From positions 1 to 18,950 of the forward strand of contig JAHKLV010000112.1 of assembly GCA_020854925.1 (NCBI GenBank): 18,950 nt of DNA, given 5' to 3'. A model generated the notes under the pieces. It saw only the letters and a list, made by a program, of their open reading frames with translations, did not search any database and was not told the origin of the DNA. The translations under genes and the position numbers were made by a program. Of this stretch, positions 1 through 7,075 are shown in pieces; position 1 is the stretch's first letter, and the number at the start of each line of letters is the position of its first letter. The stretch is from Candidatus Methanofastidiosia archaeon (GTDB lineage Archaea > Methanobacteriota_B > Thermococci > Methanofastidiosales > NM3).

Positions 1-79
1 AGAGGACCAGGGCACTGACGAGGAATCACCTGAGTCATCACCAGAAGAACCCGAAGAACCCGCAAAGGAGGATGCGTAA
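1..79 (+). CDS. rps3: 30S ribosomal protein uS3, C-terminal end (partial)
   Basis: Only the last 25 codons are in the window, read in the frame that begins at base 2 and ends with TAA at 77-79. The peptide is very acidic, rich in Glu, Asp, Ser and Pro, as in the low-complexity C-terminal tails of some archaeal uS3 proteins. Identity rests mainly on position, because rps3 directly precedes rpl29 in archaeal S10 operons. Its last bases carry the GGAGG ribosome binding site of rpl29, which starts on the base after the stop codon. No conserved uS3 domain is visible, so this is an inference from context plus composition. Confidence 0.75.
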   Translation, partial: EDQGTDEESPESSPEEPEEPAKEDA

Positions 80-283
80 ATGGCTATACTCCGTGTCGGC
101 GACATCAAGGACCTGGGTTACGAAGGCATGGTCGCCAAGAGGGACGAACTTCGATTTGAGCTTGCCCGGGAAAAAGCGCTCCTTGCAACGGGATCCGCGC
201 CGGATAATCCCGGCCGTATCCGTGAGCTCAAGCGCACCATAGCCCGCATTAACACCATCCTCGTACAAAAGGAAAAGGAATAA
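80..283 (+). CDS. rpl29: 50S ribosomal protein uL29
   Basis: This is a 67-residue protein of normal length for archaeal uL29, a two-helix protein near the peptide exit tunnel that helps dock signal recognition particle and nascent-chain factors. The N-terminal helix has the family pattern (DIKDLGYEGMVAKRDELRFEL) and the C-terminal half carries the typical IRELKRTIARINTIL helix. The start is ATG at 80, immediately after the uS3 stop, with GGAGG at 67-71. It lies between rps3 and the aIF1 gene, the standard archaeal order. Confidence 0.95.
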   Translation: MAILRVGDIKDLGYEGMVAKRDELRFELAREKALLATGSAPDNPGRIRELKRTIARINTILVQKEKE

Positions 284-300
284 GGAGAGTTGAATTGAGC

Positions 301-645
301 ATGGCCGAAGTTTGCCCGAAATGTGGACTGCCAAAAGAGCTTTGCGTATGCGAAGAGATTGCAATCGAAGACCAGCAGATTAAGATATCTACGGCTCGTA
401 GGCGTTTTGGAAAACTCATAACGATCGTGGAAGGATTTGACAAAGACATTGACATCCGCGAGCTTGTCAAGGACCTCAAGGCACGCTGTGCCTGCGGGGG
501 TACGATAAAGGACGGCAAGATCGAACTACAGGGAGATCATGCCAAACGTGTCCGCGATATCATGATAGGCATGGGATATGTGGCGGAGATGATCGATGTC
601 GACGAAAGCAATACTCATCGGAAGAGAGGTCGAGGTAATAGGTAG
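301..645 (+). CDS. sui1: translation initiation factor aIF1 (SUI1 family)
   Basis: The product is the archaeal homologue of eIF1/SUI1, which binds the small subunit near the P site and checks start-codon selection. With the ATG at 301 it has 114 residues. The N-terminus carries a Cys cluster (C5, C8, C15, C17) typical of archaeal aIF1. The core has the SUI1 signature (RRRFGKLITIVEGFD, then ARCACGGTIKDGKIELQGDH). A TTG at 295 is an in-frame alternative; GGAG at 284-287 could serve either start. The C-terminus is odd: after VAEMIDV a basic tail rich in Arg and Lys runs about 50 bases into the next gene, which is read in another frame. Confidence 0.93.
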   Translation: MAEVCPKCGLPKELCVCEEIAIEDQQIKISTARRRFGKLITIVEGFDKDIDIRELVKDLKARCACGGTIKDGKIELQGDHAKRVRDIMIGMGYVAEMIDVDESNTHRKRGRGNR

Positions 646-850
646 CAGCAATCCCTCTTGCATAGGCATCCGCGGAACGGTCATAGACGAGACGGCCAAT
701 ACGTTGGTCGTTGACGTCGGCGGCGCGTCAAAGCGGCTCATCAAGCAGGATGTGGTCCTTGACGTGCACGGTGTCCGTATCGATGGCGTCTCCCTTATCG
801 GGCGCCCGGAAACGAGGATAAAAAAACGAGAGAAGAAGCAATGGAGATGA
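596..850 (+). CDS. rnp1: ribonuclease P protein component 1 (Rpp29/Pop4 family)
   Basis: This 84-residue protein matches archaeal Rnp1, homologous to human Rpp29, a protein subunit of RNase P that helps the RNA subunit cut 5' leaders from pre-tRNAs. Seen features are the small beta-barrel motif GIRGTVIDETANTLVV, the following KRLIKQDVVLDV stretch, a later GRPETRIKKREKK segment and a basic C-terminus. The length is at the short end for the family. The ATG at 596 has GGAG at 585-588. The first 50 bases overlap the aIF1 gene in a different frame. The position between aIF1 and rps17 is the conserved archaeal one. The product would process the tRNAs embedded further down this cluster. Confidence 0.9.
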   Translation: MSTKAILIGREVEVIGSSNPSCIGIRGTVIDETANTLVVDVGGASKRLIKQDVVLDVHGVRIDGVSLIGRPETRIKKREKKQWR

Positions 851-855
851 TTCAT

Positions 856-1167
856 ATGATTGGTCTTAACGTCAAAGAACCAGCCGAGGCATGCAGCGAC
901 AAGAACTGTCCGTTCCACGGGCAGCTTGCCGTACATGGACGGGTTTTTGATGCAGAGGTTGTCAGCGACAAGATGCGTAAGTCAGTCGTTGTGAAGCGAG
1001 AATACATGCGCTACGTGGGCAAGTACGAGCGATACGAGAAGAGAACATCACAGTTTACCGCTCATAATCCCTCCTGCATCAATGCAAAGGCGGGCGACAA
1101 GGTCAAGGTGGCCGAATGCAGACCACTTTCTAAGACGAAGAACTTTGTCGTCATAGAGGTGATGTAA
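856..1167 (+). CDS. rps17: 30S ribosomal protein uS17
   Basis: uS17 is an OB-fold primary 16S rRNA-binding protein of the small subunit. The protein shows the archaeal pattern: IGLNVKEP near the start, then a Cys pair in CSDKNCPFHGQL, then KMRKSVVVKREY and a C-terminal GDKVKVAECRPLSKTKNFVV. I chose ATG 856 because GGAGATGAT at 843-851 lies four bases upstream and the protein then begins with the family's usual MIGLNV. An in-frame ATG at 841 would add five residues and overlap rnp1 by ten bases. From 856 the protein is 103 residues. Its final codons (GTG ATG TAA) form part of the rpl14 ribosome binding site. Confidence 0.93.
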   Translation: MIGLNVKEPAEACSDKNCPFHGQLAVHGRVFDAEVVSDKMRKSVVVKREYMRYVGKYERYEKRTSQFTAHNPSCINAKAGDKVKVAECRPLSKTKNFVVIEVM

Positions 1168-1168
1168 T

Positions 1169-1591
1169 ATGGCGAAGGGTGCGGGTGCGACTCGCGGACG
1201 TTCACCGGTGCGGCCAGGACGTGCGCTTGTCACCGGTTCTAGGCTCGTGTGTGCAGACAACACGGGAGCCAAGGAGCTTGAGGTCATCGCCGTCATGGGA
1301 TATTCAGGTGTCAAGCGCCGCTATCCCAAGGCGGGTGTAGGAGACATGGTCTTTGCCTCTGTCAAGAAGGGACGTCCCAACGTACGCAAGACGGTGGTCA
1401 ATGCCGTCGTCGTGAGGCAGAGGAAGGAATACCGCCGGCTTGACGGTTCAAGAATCAAGTTTGAAGATAACGCTGCGGTGATTACCAGCCCTGAAGGCGT
1501 GCCCAAGGGTTCCGAGGCCCGGGGCCCCATCGCCAAGGAAGCGGTGGAGCGTTGGCTCAAGATCTCTGGTATATCCAGCATCATAGTGTGA
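1169..1591 (+). CDS. rpl14: 50S ribosomal protein uL14
   Basis: uL14 is a beta-barrel protein at the subunit interface, next to the factor-binding site and bridging to 16S rRNA. The family core is clear: GSRLVCADNTGAKELEVIAV, RRYPKAGVGDMVFASVKKG, and a C-terminal RGPIAKEAVERW segment typical of archaea. The product has 140 residues, slightly longer than the roughly 132 usual in archaea, because of a basic Gly/Arg-rich N-terminus of about 20 residues before the barrel. ATG at 1169 is preceded by GAGGTGAT at 1157-1164, inside the uS17 gene. Confidence 0.95.
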   Translation: MAKGAGATRGRSPVRPGRALVTGSRLVCADNTGAKELEVIAVMGYSGVKRRYPKAGVGDMVFASVKKGRPNVRKTVVNAVVVRQRKEYRRLDGSRIKFEDNAAVITSPEGVPKGSEARGPIAKEAVERWLKISGISSIIV

Positions 1592-1601
1592 GGGTGAGAA
1601 A

Positions 1602-1961
1602 ATGGTTACACGTTCTCCAAGAAAGCAGCGCAAGATGGTGCTAAAGGCGCCCATGCACCTGCGGGGCAGGCACATGAGCGCACGGCTCAGTCCGAGCCTG
1701 AGTGAGAAATACGGCGCCCGGGCCATCCCCGTCAGGAAGGGGGACAAGGTCATTATCGAGCGGGGAGACTATGCCGGCCACCAAGGCGAGGTCGTCTCCG
1801 TTGACCGTAAGGCCTACCGTATCATTGTTGAAGGTGCAAACATCGAAAAGACTGATGGCACCGAACGTTCATACCCGATTCACCCTTCAAATGTCGTTAT
1901 CACCGAAGCCGACATGCGTGATGAGATGCGAAAGAAGAGTGTCGAGAAGAAGGGAAGGTGA
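1602..1961 (+). CDS. rpl24: 50S ribosomal protein uL24
   Basis: uL24 is an assembly-initiator protein of the large subunit near the exit tunnel. The 119-residue product has the archaeal N-terminal extension (SPRKQRKMVLKAPMHLRGRH), a central KOW motif around residues 45-72 (VRKGDKVIIERGDYAGHQGE) and a C-terminal IHPSNVVI strand followed by a charged helix. GGGTGA precedes the ATG at 1602. The stop codon TGA at 1959-1961 is part of the GGTGA signal for the next gene, whose start lies four bases on. Confidence 0.95.
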   Translation: MVTRSPRKQRKMVLKAPMHLRGRHMSARLSPSLSEKYGARAIPVRKGDKVIIERGDYAGHQGEVVSVDRKAYRIIVEGANIEKTDGTERSYPIHPSNVVITEADMRDEMRKKSVEKKGR

Positions 1962-1965
1962 GCAC

Positions 1966-2691
1966 GTGGGAAGAAAAGGTCAAGGAAAGAGCCTGAAGAG
2001 GGCATACGCCCCCAGGCAGTGGAAGATACACAGGAAAGAGAAACGCTGGACCATACGGAACACACCGGGTCCGCACACCTCAGACCTGTCGGTGCCCATA
2101 ACATTTATCCTGAGGGACTATCTGGGATATGCCAAGAATGTCCACGAAGTGAAAAAGATCCTTACGGAGGGGCTTATACTTGTCAATGGCAAGCCGCAGC
2201 GGGACTACCGGTACCGTGTCGGCGTGATGGACATCGTCGAGATCCCCCGGACAGAGGAGTACTACCGCGTCCTTCCCAACTACAAGGGAACAATCACCCT
2301 CCATCCCATCTCCGCAGAGGAGAAGACACGGAAGCTGTACAAGATAAAGAACGTAACGCTTCTCAAGGGCGGCAGGTACCAGCTCAACTTCCATGACGGC
2401 AACAACTTTGTCTCCGACAAGAAGTATGAAACATACCAGAGTGTCATCGTCGACATGGAGCGCAACGAGATTGTGGAAGCCATTCCCCTTTCGGAAGGAA
2501 GCCTTGTCTTCATCGTCTCTGGGAAGAACGTGTCTAAGGTGGGACGTATCAGGGAGATCCACGAATTTGGCATGAATCCCGACGCCGTGCTCCTAGAGTC
2601 CCCTGAAGGCACCTTCCAGACGCTTAAGGACTATGTCTTTGCGGTTGGCGTTAACGATACTCCGGCTATATCGCTTCCGGGTGGTGAATAA
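1966..2691 (+). CDS. rps4e: 30S ribosomal protein eS4
   Basis: eS4 is a small-subunit protein of archaea and eukaryotes with an S4-type RNA-binding region and a KOW domain. The N-terminus GRKGQGKSLKRAYAPRQW followed by HRKEKRWTIRNTPGPH is diagnostic. The S4-like segment is at VHEVKKILTEGLILVNGK, and the KOW-like part at VSGKNVSKVGRI. I set the start at GTG 1966, four bases after GGTGA at 1957-1961; the reading frame is open upstream to 1702 but that part only shadows rpl24. From 1966 the protein has 241 residues, the usual archaeal length. Confidence 0.95.
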   Translation: MGRKGQGKSLKRAYAPRQWKIHRKEKRWTIRNTPGPHTSDLSVPITFILRDYLGYAKNVHEVKKILTEGLILVNGKPQRDYRYRVGVMDIVEIPRTEEYYRVLPNYKGTITLHPISAEEKTRKLYKIKNVTLLKGGRYQLNFHDGNNFVSDKKYETYQSVIVDMERNEIVEAIPLSEGSLVFIVSGKNVSKVGRIREIHEFGMNPDAVLLESPEGTFQTLKDYVFAVGVNDTPAISLPGGE

Positions 2692-2692
2692 G

Positions 2693-3196
2693 ATGGCTGT
2701 CACAGACCCCCGTATCCAAAAGGTGACCGTTCACATGGCCGTCGGCGAGTCTGGCGAGCTGCTGCAGAAGGCATCTAAGCTCCTTGAGGAGCTTACCGGA
2801 CAGAAACCGGTCCAGCGGATGGCGAAAAAGACCAACAGGGACTTTGGCATTCGGAAGGGCGAGCCTATCTCCACCATGGTGACGCTGCGGGGCGAGCCGG
2901 CCGAGGTGTTTCTCAGGCGCGCACTCGAGGCGCTGGAGAACAAGGTTTCGGCACGCACCTTTGACACGTATGGAAACTTTTCCTTCGGCATCAGGGAACA
3001 TATCGACCTTCCCGGTGTCCGCTACGACCCTGCCGTTGGTATCTTCGGCATGGACGTCTGCGTTACCCTTGAGCGCATCGGCTACCGCATCTCGCGGAGA
3101 AAGCTGTTCAAGAAGGCCGTTCATCCTTCGCATCGCCTCACCAAGGACCAGGGAATCGAATTCATCATGAACAAGTTCGGAGTTGATATTGCATGA
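2693..3196 (+). CDS. rpl5: 50S ribosomal protein uL5
   Basis: uL5 binds 5S rRNA in the central protuberance and contacts P-site tRNA and the small subunit. The 167-residue product has archaeal hallmarks: KVTVHMAVGESGELLQKA, a TGQKPVQRMAKKTNRDFGIRKG segment, and the C-terminal GIREHIDLPGVRYDPAVGIF and RISRRKL blocks. The frame is open upstream to 2633, but the start is set at ATG 2693, just after GGTGA at 2683-2687 and after the eS4 stop. The 3' end carries the ribosome binding site of rps14 and overlaps its start codon (ATGA at 3193-3196). Confidence 0.96.
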   Translation: MAVTDPRIQKVTVHMAVGESGELLQKASKLLEELTGQKPVQRMAKKTNRDFGIRKGEPISTMVTLRGEPAEVFLRRALEALENKVSARTFDTYGNFSFGIREHIDLPGVRYDPAVGIFGMDVCVTLERIGYRISRRKLFKKAVHPSHRLTKDQGIEFIMNKFGVDIA

Positions 3197-3339
3197 GTAG
3201 GGAATCAATGGGCAAAGGAAGCCGCCAGTGCAGGCGCTGTGGATGCCACGGCCCCATCATACGCCGCTACGGTCTCAACATCTGCAGGCGTTGTTTCAGG
3301 GAAATGGCCCCCAAGCTCGGATTCAAAAAGTACAGTTGA
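3193..3339 (+). CDS. rps14: 30S ribosomal protein uS14, zinc-binding type
   Basis: This 48-residue gene translates to the archaeal zinc-ribbon form of uS14. Two CRRC motifs (Cys13/Cys16 and Cys31/Cys34) form the zinc site, and the ending REMAPKLGFKKYS is conserved. The start at ATG 3193 overlaps the uL5 stop as ATGA and has GGAGTTGAT at 3179-3187, one mismatch from the consensus and five bases upstream. An in-frame ATG at 3208 would give 43 residues but lacks a comparable site. uS14 packs into the small-subunit head near uS3 and uS10. Confidence 0.95.
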   Translation: MSRESMGKGSRQCRRCGCHGPIIRRYGLNICRRCFREMAPKLGFKKYS

Positions 3340-3351
3340 GGTGACAAAGAC

Positions 3352-3738
3352 ATGCTTAACGATCCATTGGCTGACGCCCTTTCAAACATTAACAACCAAG
3401 AGAAAGTACGAAAGACCTCCTGTACGGTCCCTGCTTCAAAGACCATCGGCAATGTCCTGCGTATCCTCCAGAAGTACAACTTCGTAGGTGCCTTCGAATT
3501 CATTGACGACGGGAAGGCGGGCCTGTTCAAGGTGGACCTCTTGGGTACTATCAATGTCTGCGGCGTCATCAAACCCCGTTATGCCGTCGGCAAAGACGGG
3601 TATGAAAAATTCGAGCGACGATACCTCCCCGCCAGGGGATTCGGCATTCTCGTGGTGTCAACGCCCCAGGGCGTCATGAGCCACCAGGAAGCGGTGGAAA
3701 TGGGAACTGGCGGCAGATTGCTTGCATATGTCTACTAG
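3352..3738 (+). CDS. rps8: 30S ribosomal protein uS8
   Basis: uS8 is a primary 16S rRNA-binding protein in the central domain and, in several systems, a translational repressor of the spc operon. The 128-residue product begins LNDPLADALSNINN as archaeal uS8 does, contains the ASKTIGNVLRILQKYNFVG helix, and ends with the RNA-binding STPQGVMSHQEAVEMGTGGRLLAYVY block. GAGGTGAC precedes ATG 3352 by a few bases. Whether it represses this operon is unknown. Confidence 0.96.
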   Translation: MLNDPLADALSNINNQEKVRKTSCTVPASKTIGNVLRILQKYNFVGAFEFIDDGKAGLFKVDLLGTINVCGVIKPRYAVGKDGYEKFERRYLPARGFGILVVSTPQGVMSHQEAVEMGTGGRLLAYVY

Positions 3739-3747
3739 GTGATGAAG

Positions 3748-4299
3748 ATGTTGGTCGAGGAGATAAAAGAAGAGATTACCATTCCCGAAGGCGTCACGGT
3801 CGACGTTTCGGGGAGGTACTTCAAGGTCGCCGGACCAAAGGGGACGCTTGAACGGACGTTCAAGTACCCTTTTGTCCAGCTCCAGAAAAAGGACGGATCA
3901 ATCACACTTAAGGTGGACTACCCGCGCAAGGCCGACAAGGCCGCTTTGTACACCATCAAGTCGCATATCAGCAACATGATTACCGGCGTGATGCAGGGAT
4001 ACACCTACAAGATGAAGGTCGTGTATGCCCACTTCCCCCTGAACATCAGTGTCAAGGGGCGCGAGGTCGTCATCGACAACTATCTCGGGGAGAAGTATCC
4101 CCGAACGGCAAAGATTGTCGGCGATGTGAAGGTTACCCTTTCCGGTGCAGACATCGTCGTTGAGGGCATTAACAAGGAGCATGTCGGACAGACAGCCGGC
4201 AATCTCGAGAGCTCAACGCGTGTTATCAAGCGAGACCCCCGCGTGTTCCAGGACGGCATATACCTCGTGGAGCGCGATGGTGCGCCCATAAAGTGGTGA
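3748..4299 (+). CDS. rpl6: 50S ribosomal protein uL6
   Basis: uL6 sits near the sarcin-ricin loop and factor-binding site of the large subunit and consists of two similar alpha/beta domains. Visible blocks are IPEGVTVDVSGRYFKVAGPKG, HISNMITGVMQGYTYKMKVVYAHFP and a second domain running to KRDPRVFQDGIYLVERD. GTG at 3739 and ATG at 3742 are in frame but lie in the AGGTGATG ribosome binding site that directly follows the uS8 stop, so ATG 3748 is the better start. That gives 183 residues, normal for archaea. Confidence 0.95.
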   Translation: MLVEEIKEEITIPEGVTVDVSGRYFKVAGPKGTLERTFKYPFVQLQKKDGSITLKVDYPRKADKAALYTIKSHISNMITGVMQGYTYKMKVVYAHFPLNISVKGREVVIDNYLGEKYPRTAKIVGDVKVTLSGADIVVEGINKEHVGQTAGNLESSTRVIKRDPRVFQDGIYLVERDGAPIKW

Positions 4300-4304
4300 G
4301 GGAC

Positions 4305-4835
4305 ATGACAGAGAGATTATTGAAGTTACGGAAAAGTGCATCAAAGAGGCGCCCTTCCTTCAACCGTCAAGAGACGTGGAAGCTGAAGCGCTTCAAAAAC
4401 AATCCCACCTGGAGGAAACCCCGCGGCCATTCCTCAAAGATGCGCAGGCAGCTCAAGGGAAACCCCCCGCTCGTGCGCATCGGATACCGTGGGCCCAAAG
4501 ACGTGCGAGCGTTCCATCCCTGCGGCTTGCCCGAGGCATTCGTGTACTCTGTGGCAGACCTGGAGGGCGTACATGACGCTATCGTGCGTATCGCCTCAGG
4601 TGTGGGTACGAAGAAGCGCGCGGATATTGTGCGTGCGGCTGTAGAAAAGAACCTCCGCATCGCCAATCCTCGCATCAAGTTCGTTTACCTCGACTCTGTC
4701 GAGACACTCGAACTGTACGCGCCTATCAAGGAGCATGTGACCTCCTACCGCATCGCGAAGGTCGCCGACAATGTCCAGCAGGCCATCGTCGCTAAGGCTG
4801 AGGAAATGAAGATCCCCGTTGAGTTTGGAGCGTGA
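4305..4835 (+). CDS. rpl32e: 50S ribosomal protein eL32 with long C-terminal extension
   Basis: The first 124 or so residues are a standard eL32: KRRPSFNRQETWKLKRF, WRKPRGHSSKMRRQLKG, RIGYRGPKDVRAFHPCGLPE, RIASGVGTKKRADIV and LRIANPR. eL32 is a large-subunit protein that is usually about 130 residues in methanogens. Here the frame continues about 45-50 residues beyond the usual end, giving 176 residues. The extension is mildly charged with predicted helices and is not a domain I recognise. ATG 4305 follows GGTGA at 4295-4299; an upstream in-frame GTG at 4293 overlaps rpl6 and is less likely. The 3' end overlaps the leader of rpl19e. Confidence 0.93.
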   Translation: MTERLLKLRKSASKRRPSFNRQETWKLKRFKNNPTWRKPRGHSSKMRRQLKGNPPLVRIGYRGPKDVRAFHPCGLPEAFVYSVADLEGVHDAIVRIASGVGTKKRADIVRAAVEKNLRIANPRIKFVYLDSVETLELYAPIKEHVTSYRIAKVADNVQQAIVAKAEEMKIPVEFGA

Positions 4836-4840
4836 AATGC

Positions 4841-5299
4841 ATGAATCTTAGTGTGCAGAAGAGAATAGCGTCCGAAGTCCTCGGATGCGGCATCAACAGG
4901 GTCTGGATAGACAGCGCCAAGGCCGACGAGGTAGCAATGGCCATCACCCGTGACGATATCCGCCGTCTTGTGGACAAGGGCATCATCACCCAGAAGCAGG
5001 AAGAAGGCATATGTCGCCACCGCGCACGCTTCCGCCACGAACAGCGGAAGAAGGGTCGCAGGCGTGGCCACGGCACCATGAAGGGTCCGAAGTTCTCCCG
5101 TGTTCCCCGAAAGCGCCGGTGGATAAACACCATCCGCCCCCTCAGGGAATCTCTTAAGGAGATGCATGACGGTGAAGAGATTACCACGGCAGTGTATCGG
5201 AAGCTCTACCGCATGGCAACGGGCGGCGCATTCCGTTCCGTGGAATATATGAAGTCTTACATGGCCGACCACAGCATGTACCAAGGGGGGAAGGAGTAA
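4841..5299 (+). CDS. rpl19e: 50S ribosomal protein eL19
   Basis: eL19 is a helical large-subunit protein that forms inter-subunit bridges. The 152-residue product has the family N-terminus (LSVQKRIASEVLGCGINRVWID), the long basic linker (HRARFRHEQRKKGRRRGHG) and the C-terminal YRKLYRMATGGAFRS helix. ATG 4841 gives the usual start; an in-frame GTG at 4832 lies within the eL32 stop region and would add three residues. GGAG at 4827-4830 is the nearest binding site. The stop is followed without gap by rpl18. Confidence 0.95.
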   Translation: MNLSVQKRIASEVLGCGINRVWIDSAKADEVAMAITRDDIRRLVDKGIITQKQEEGICRHRARFRHEQRKKGRRRGHGTMKGPKFSRVPRKRRWINTIRPLRESLKEMHDGEEITTAVYRKLYRMATGGAFRSVEYMKSYMADHSMYQGGKE

Positions 5300-5878
5300 A
5301 TGACACAATCACGATATGCGGTCCATCTCCGGCGACGCCGGGAGGGAAAGACCGATTTCCGTTCCCGCAAGCAGCTTCTCTATGCAGGGAAGCCGCGCCT
5401 TGTGGTGCGCACGTCGCTACGGTACGCTAGCGCGCAGGTCATCTCCTACACGCCCCAGGGCGATATCGTCATCGCCGCGGCAAATGCCAAGCAGCTGGGA
5501 CCATATGGATGGAAGGCGTCGTGCTCAAACACGCCGGCCGCCTACCTCACGGGGCTTCTGTGCGGCATGCGTGCCAAGAAGGCGGGCGTCGAGGAGTCCA
5601 TTCTCGACATCGGCATGAGGGACGTCGTCAAAGGTGCGAGGATCTTTGCCATCCTGAAGGGCTTTGCCGATGCTGGCATCGACATCCCCTACGGCGAGGG
5701 CATCGTGCCTGAGGATGACCGCCTCAACGGCGAGCACATCGCCTCCTATTACGAATCATTGGATGATGACGCCCGCAAGGCGCGCTTCTCAAAGTATATA
5801 AAGGAAGGCGTCGACGTTACGTCTCTTCCCGACATGGTTGCGCGCGTGAAAGACGAAATCATGAAAAAGGGTGAATGA
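5300..5878 (+). CDS. rpl18: 50S ribosomal protein uL18
   Basis: uL18 binds 5S rRNA together with uL5. The 192-residue protein shows the archaeal/eukaryotic L5-like form: RYAVHLRRRREGKTDFRSRKQLL, KPRLVVRTSLRYASAQVI, then NTPAAYLTGLLCGMRAKKAGVEESILDIGM, and the EDDRLNGEHIASY block, with a basic C-terminus ending KKGE. ATG 5300 follows the eL19 stop directly and uses AAGGAG at its end. The stop TGA at 5876-5878 lies a few bases before the rps5 start, so translation is likely coupled. Confidence 0.96.
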   Translation: MTQSRYAVHLRRRREGKTDFRSRKQLLYAGKPRLVVRTSLRYASAQVISYTPQGDIVIAAANAKQLGPYGWKASCSNTPAAYLTGLLCGMRAKKAGVEESILDIGMRDVVKGARIFAILKGFADAGIDIPYGEGIVPEDDRLNGEHIASYYESLDDDARKARFSKYIKEGVDVTSLPDMVARVKDEIMKKGE

Positions 5879-5892
5879 GAAGGGGAGATAGC

Positions 5893-6591
5893 ATGCGAAG
5901 AGATGACAGAACAAGAAAAGACCAGGAACGCGTTGACGATTCATGGGTTCCCAAGACCGAACTGGGCAAGGCCGTCAAAGAGGGGAAGTTCAAGGACATC
6001 GGCGAAATTTTCAATCGCGCCCTCCCCATTCTCGAAACGGAGATAGTGGACTATCTCCTTCCCGAGCTTTCAGAACGGGACTTCCAGGAGGTCCTTTCCG
6101 TCAACATGGTCCAGCGGATGACCGACTCGGGCCGCAGGGTCAAGTTTGCCTGCATCGTCGTCGTTGGAAACAAGGACGGCTACGTCGGACTCGGGTACGG
6201 CAAGGCGCAGGAAGTGGGCCCGGCCATACGCAAGGCCATTACAAACGGTAAGCTCAATCTTATCCAGATAAAGCGTGGATGCGGGTCTTGGGAATGCGGC
6301 TGCGGCACGCCCCACACCATCCCATTCCAGGTCGAGGGGAAATCCTCCAGCGTCTCCGTGACGCTCCTGCCGGCCCCGAGGGGCCTTGGTGTCGCCACAG
6401 GCGACATCGGCAAGAAGATCCTCCACCTCGCCGGTATTAAGGACGTGTGGTCGCGATCGTTTGGAAAGACGCAGACAACGCTTAACCTCGCACGGGCCAT
6501 CTTTGAGGCCCTCAAGAAAACAAATGAAATGAGCGTCCAGCAGAGGCATATCGACCGCATCGGTATCGTCTCCGGCAGGGCGCAGCAGTAG
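5893..6591 (+). CDS. rps5: 30S ribosomal protein uS5
   Basis: uS5 lies at the mRNA entry channel of the small subunit and influences fidelity. Seen blocks: WVPKTELGKAVKEGK, the double-stranded-RNA-binding-like domain (RVKFACIVVVGNKDGYVGLGYGKA), the archaeal Cys-rich turn CGSWECGCGTPHTIPF, and the C-terminal RGLGVATGDIGKKIL and DVWSRSFGKTQTT. ATG 5893 has GGAGAT at 5884-5889, four bases away, giving 232 residues. An in-frame ATG at 5875, overlapping the uL18 stop, would add six residues. The N-terminus before WVPKT is a charged, probably disordered tail. Confidence 0.95.
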   Translation: MRRDDRTRKDQERVDDSWVPKTELGKAVKEGKFKDIGEIFNRALPILETEIVDYLLPELSERDFQEVLSVNMVQRMTDSGRRVKFACIVVVGNKDGYVGLGYGKAQEVGPAIRKAITNGKLNLIQIKRGCGSWECGCGTPHTIPFQVEGKSSSVSVTLLPAPRGLGVATGDIGKKILHLAGIKDVWSRSFGKTQTTLNLARAIFEALKKTNEMSVQQRHIDRIGIVSGRAQQ

Positions 6592-6601
6592 GTGTGACAC
6601 G

Positions 6602-7063
6602 ATGAAACGGTTGGCTGTAGTGAGAATCCGCGGTACCGTCGGTGTCAGGGGCAAAATTGCCGATACCCTCAAGATGCTGAACCTGGAAAAGGTGTCGACG
6701 TGCGTCGTCATCGACGACCGTGACTCCTATACGGGCATGCTCCAGAAGGCAAAGGACTACATCACCTTTGGTGAGATCGACGCTGAAACGCTCAAGAAGC
6801 TTATCCTCAAGTGGGGACGGCTTCCTGGCGGCGAGCGCATCACCGAGGCGTACGTCACCGAGCTGACGGGGCTTTCCATCGACGACTTCGTTGCGTCGGT
6901 GCTCAACTTCGAGCACGAGCTCTCCGAGCTTGGCATCAAGAGCGTATTCAGGCTCCATCCCCCGCGCGGCGGATACGAGGACATCAGGAAGGGGTACGGG
7001 CAGGGCGGCTCGCTGGGAAACCGCGGGACCGACATGGTCGCCTTCATTGAGAAGATGATGTAA
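6602..7063 (+). CDS. rpl30: 50S ribosomal protein uL30
   Basis: The 153-residue product matches the archaeal long form of uL30. The ferredoxin-like fold core is at the N-terminus (RLAVVRIRGTVGVRGKIADTL, LNLEKVSTCVVIDD), and the archaeal C-terminal extension includes LPGGERITEAYV, FRLHPPRGGYEDIRKGYGQGG and GNRGTDM. uL30 binds 23S rRNA near 5S rRNA. ATG 6602 follows a GGTGTGA site. The gene stands in the conserved place between rps5 and rpl15. Confidence 0.96.
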   Translation: MKRLAVVRIRGTVGVRGKIADTLKMLNLEKVSTCVVIDDRDSYTGMLQKAKDYITFGEIDAETLKKLILKWGRLPGGERITEAYVTELTGLSIDDFVASVLNFEHELSELGIKSVFRLHPPRGGYEDIRKGYGQGGSLGNRGTDMVAFIEKMM

Positions 7064-7075
7064 CGGTGATAGTAT

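Noticed and set aside
1702..1965. Upstream extension of the eS4 frame
   Set aside because: It overlaps uL24 in another frame, and GTG 1966 has the binding site and the conserved eS4 N-terminus.
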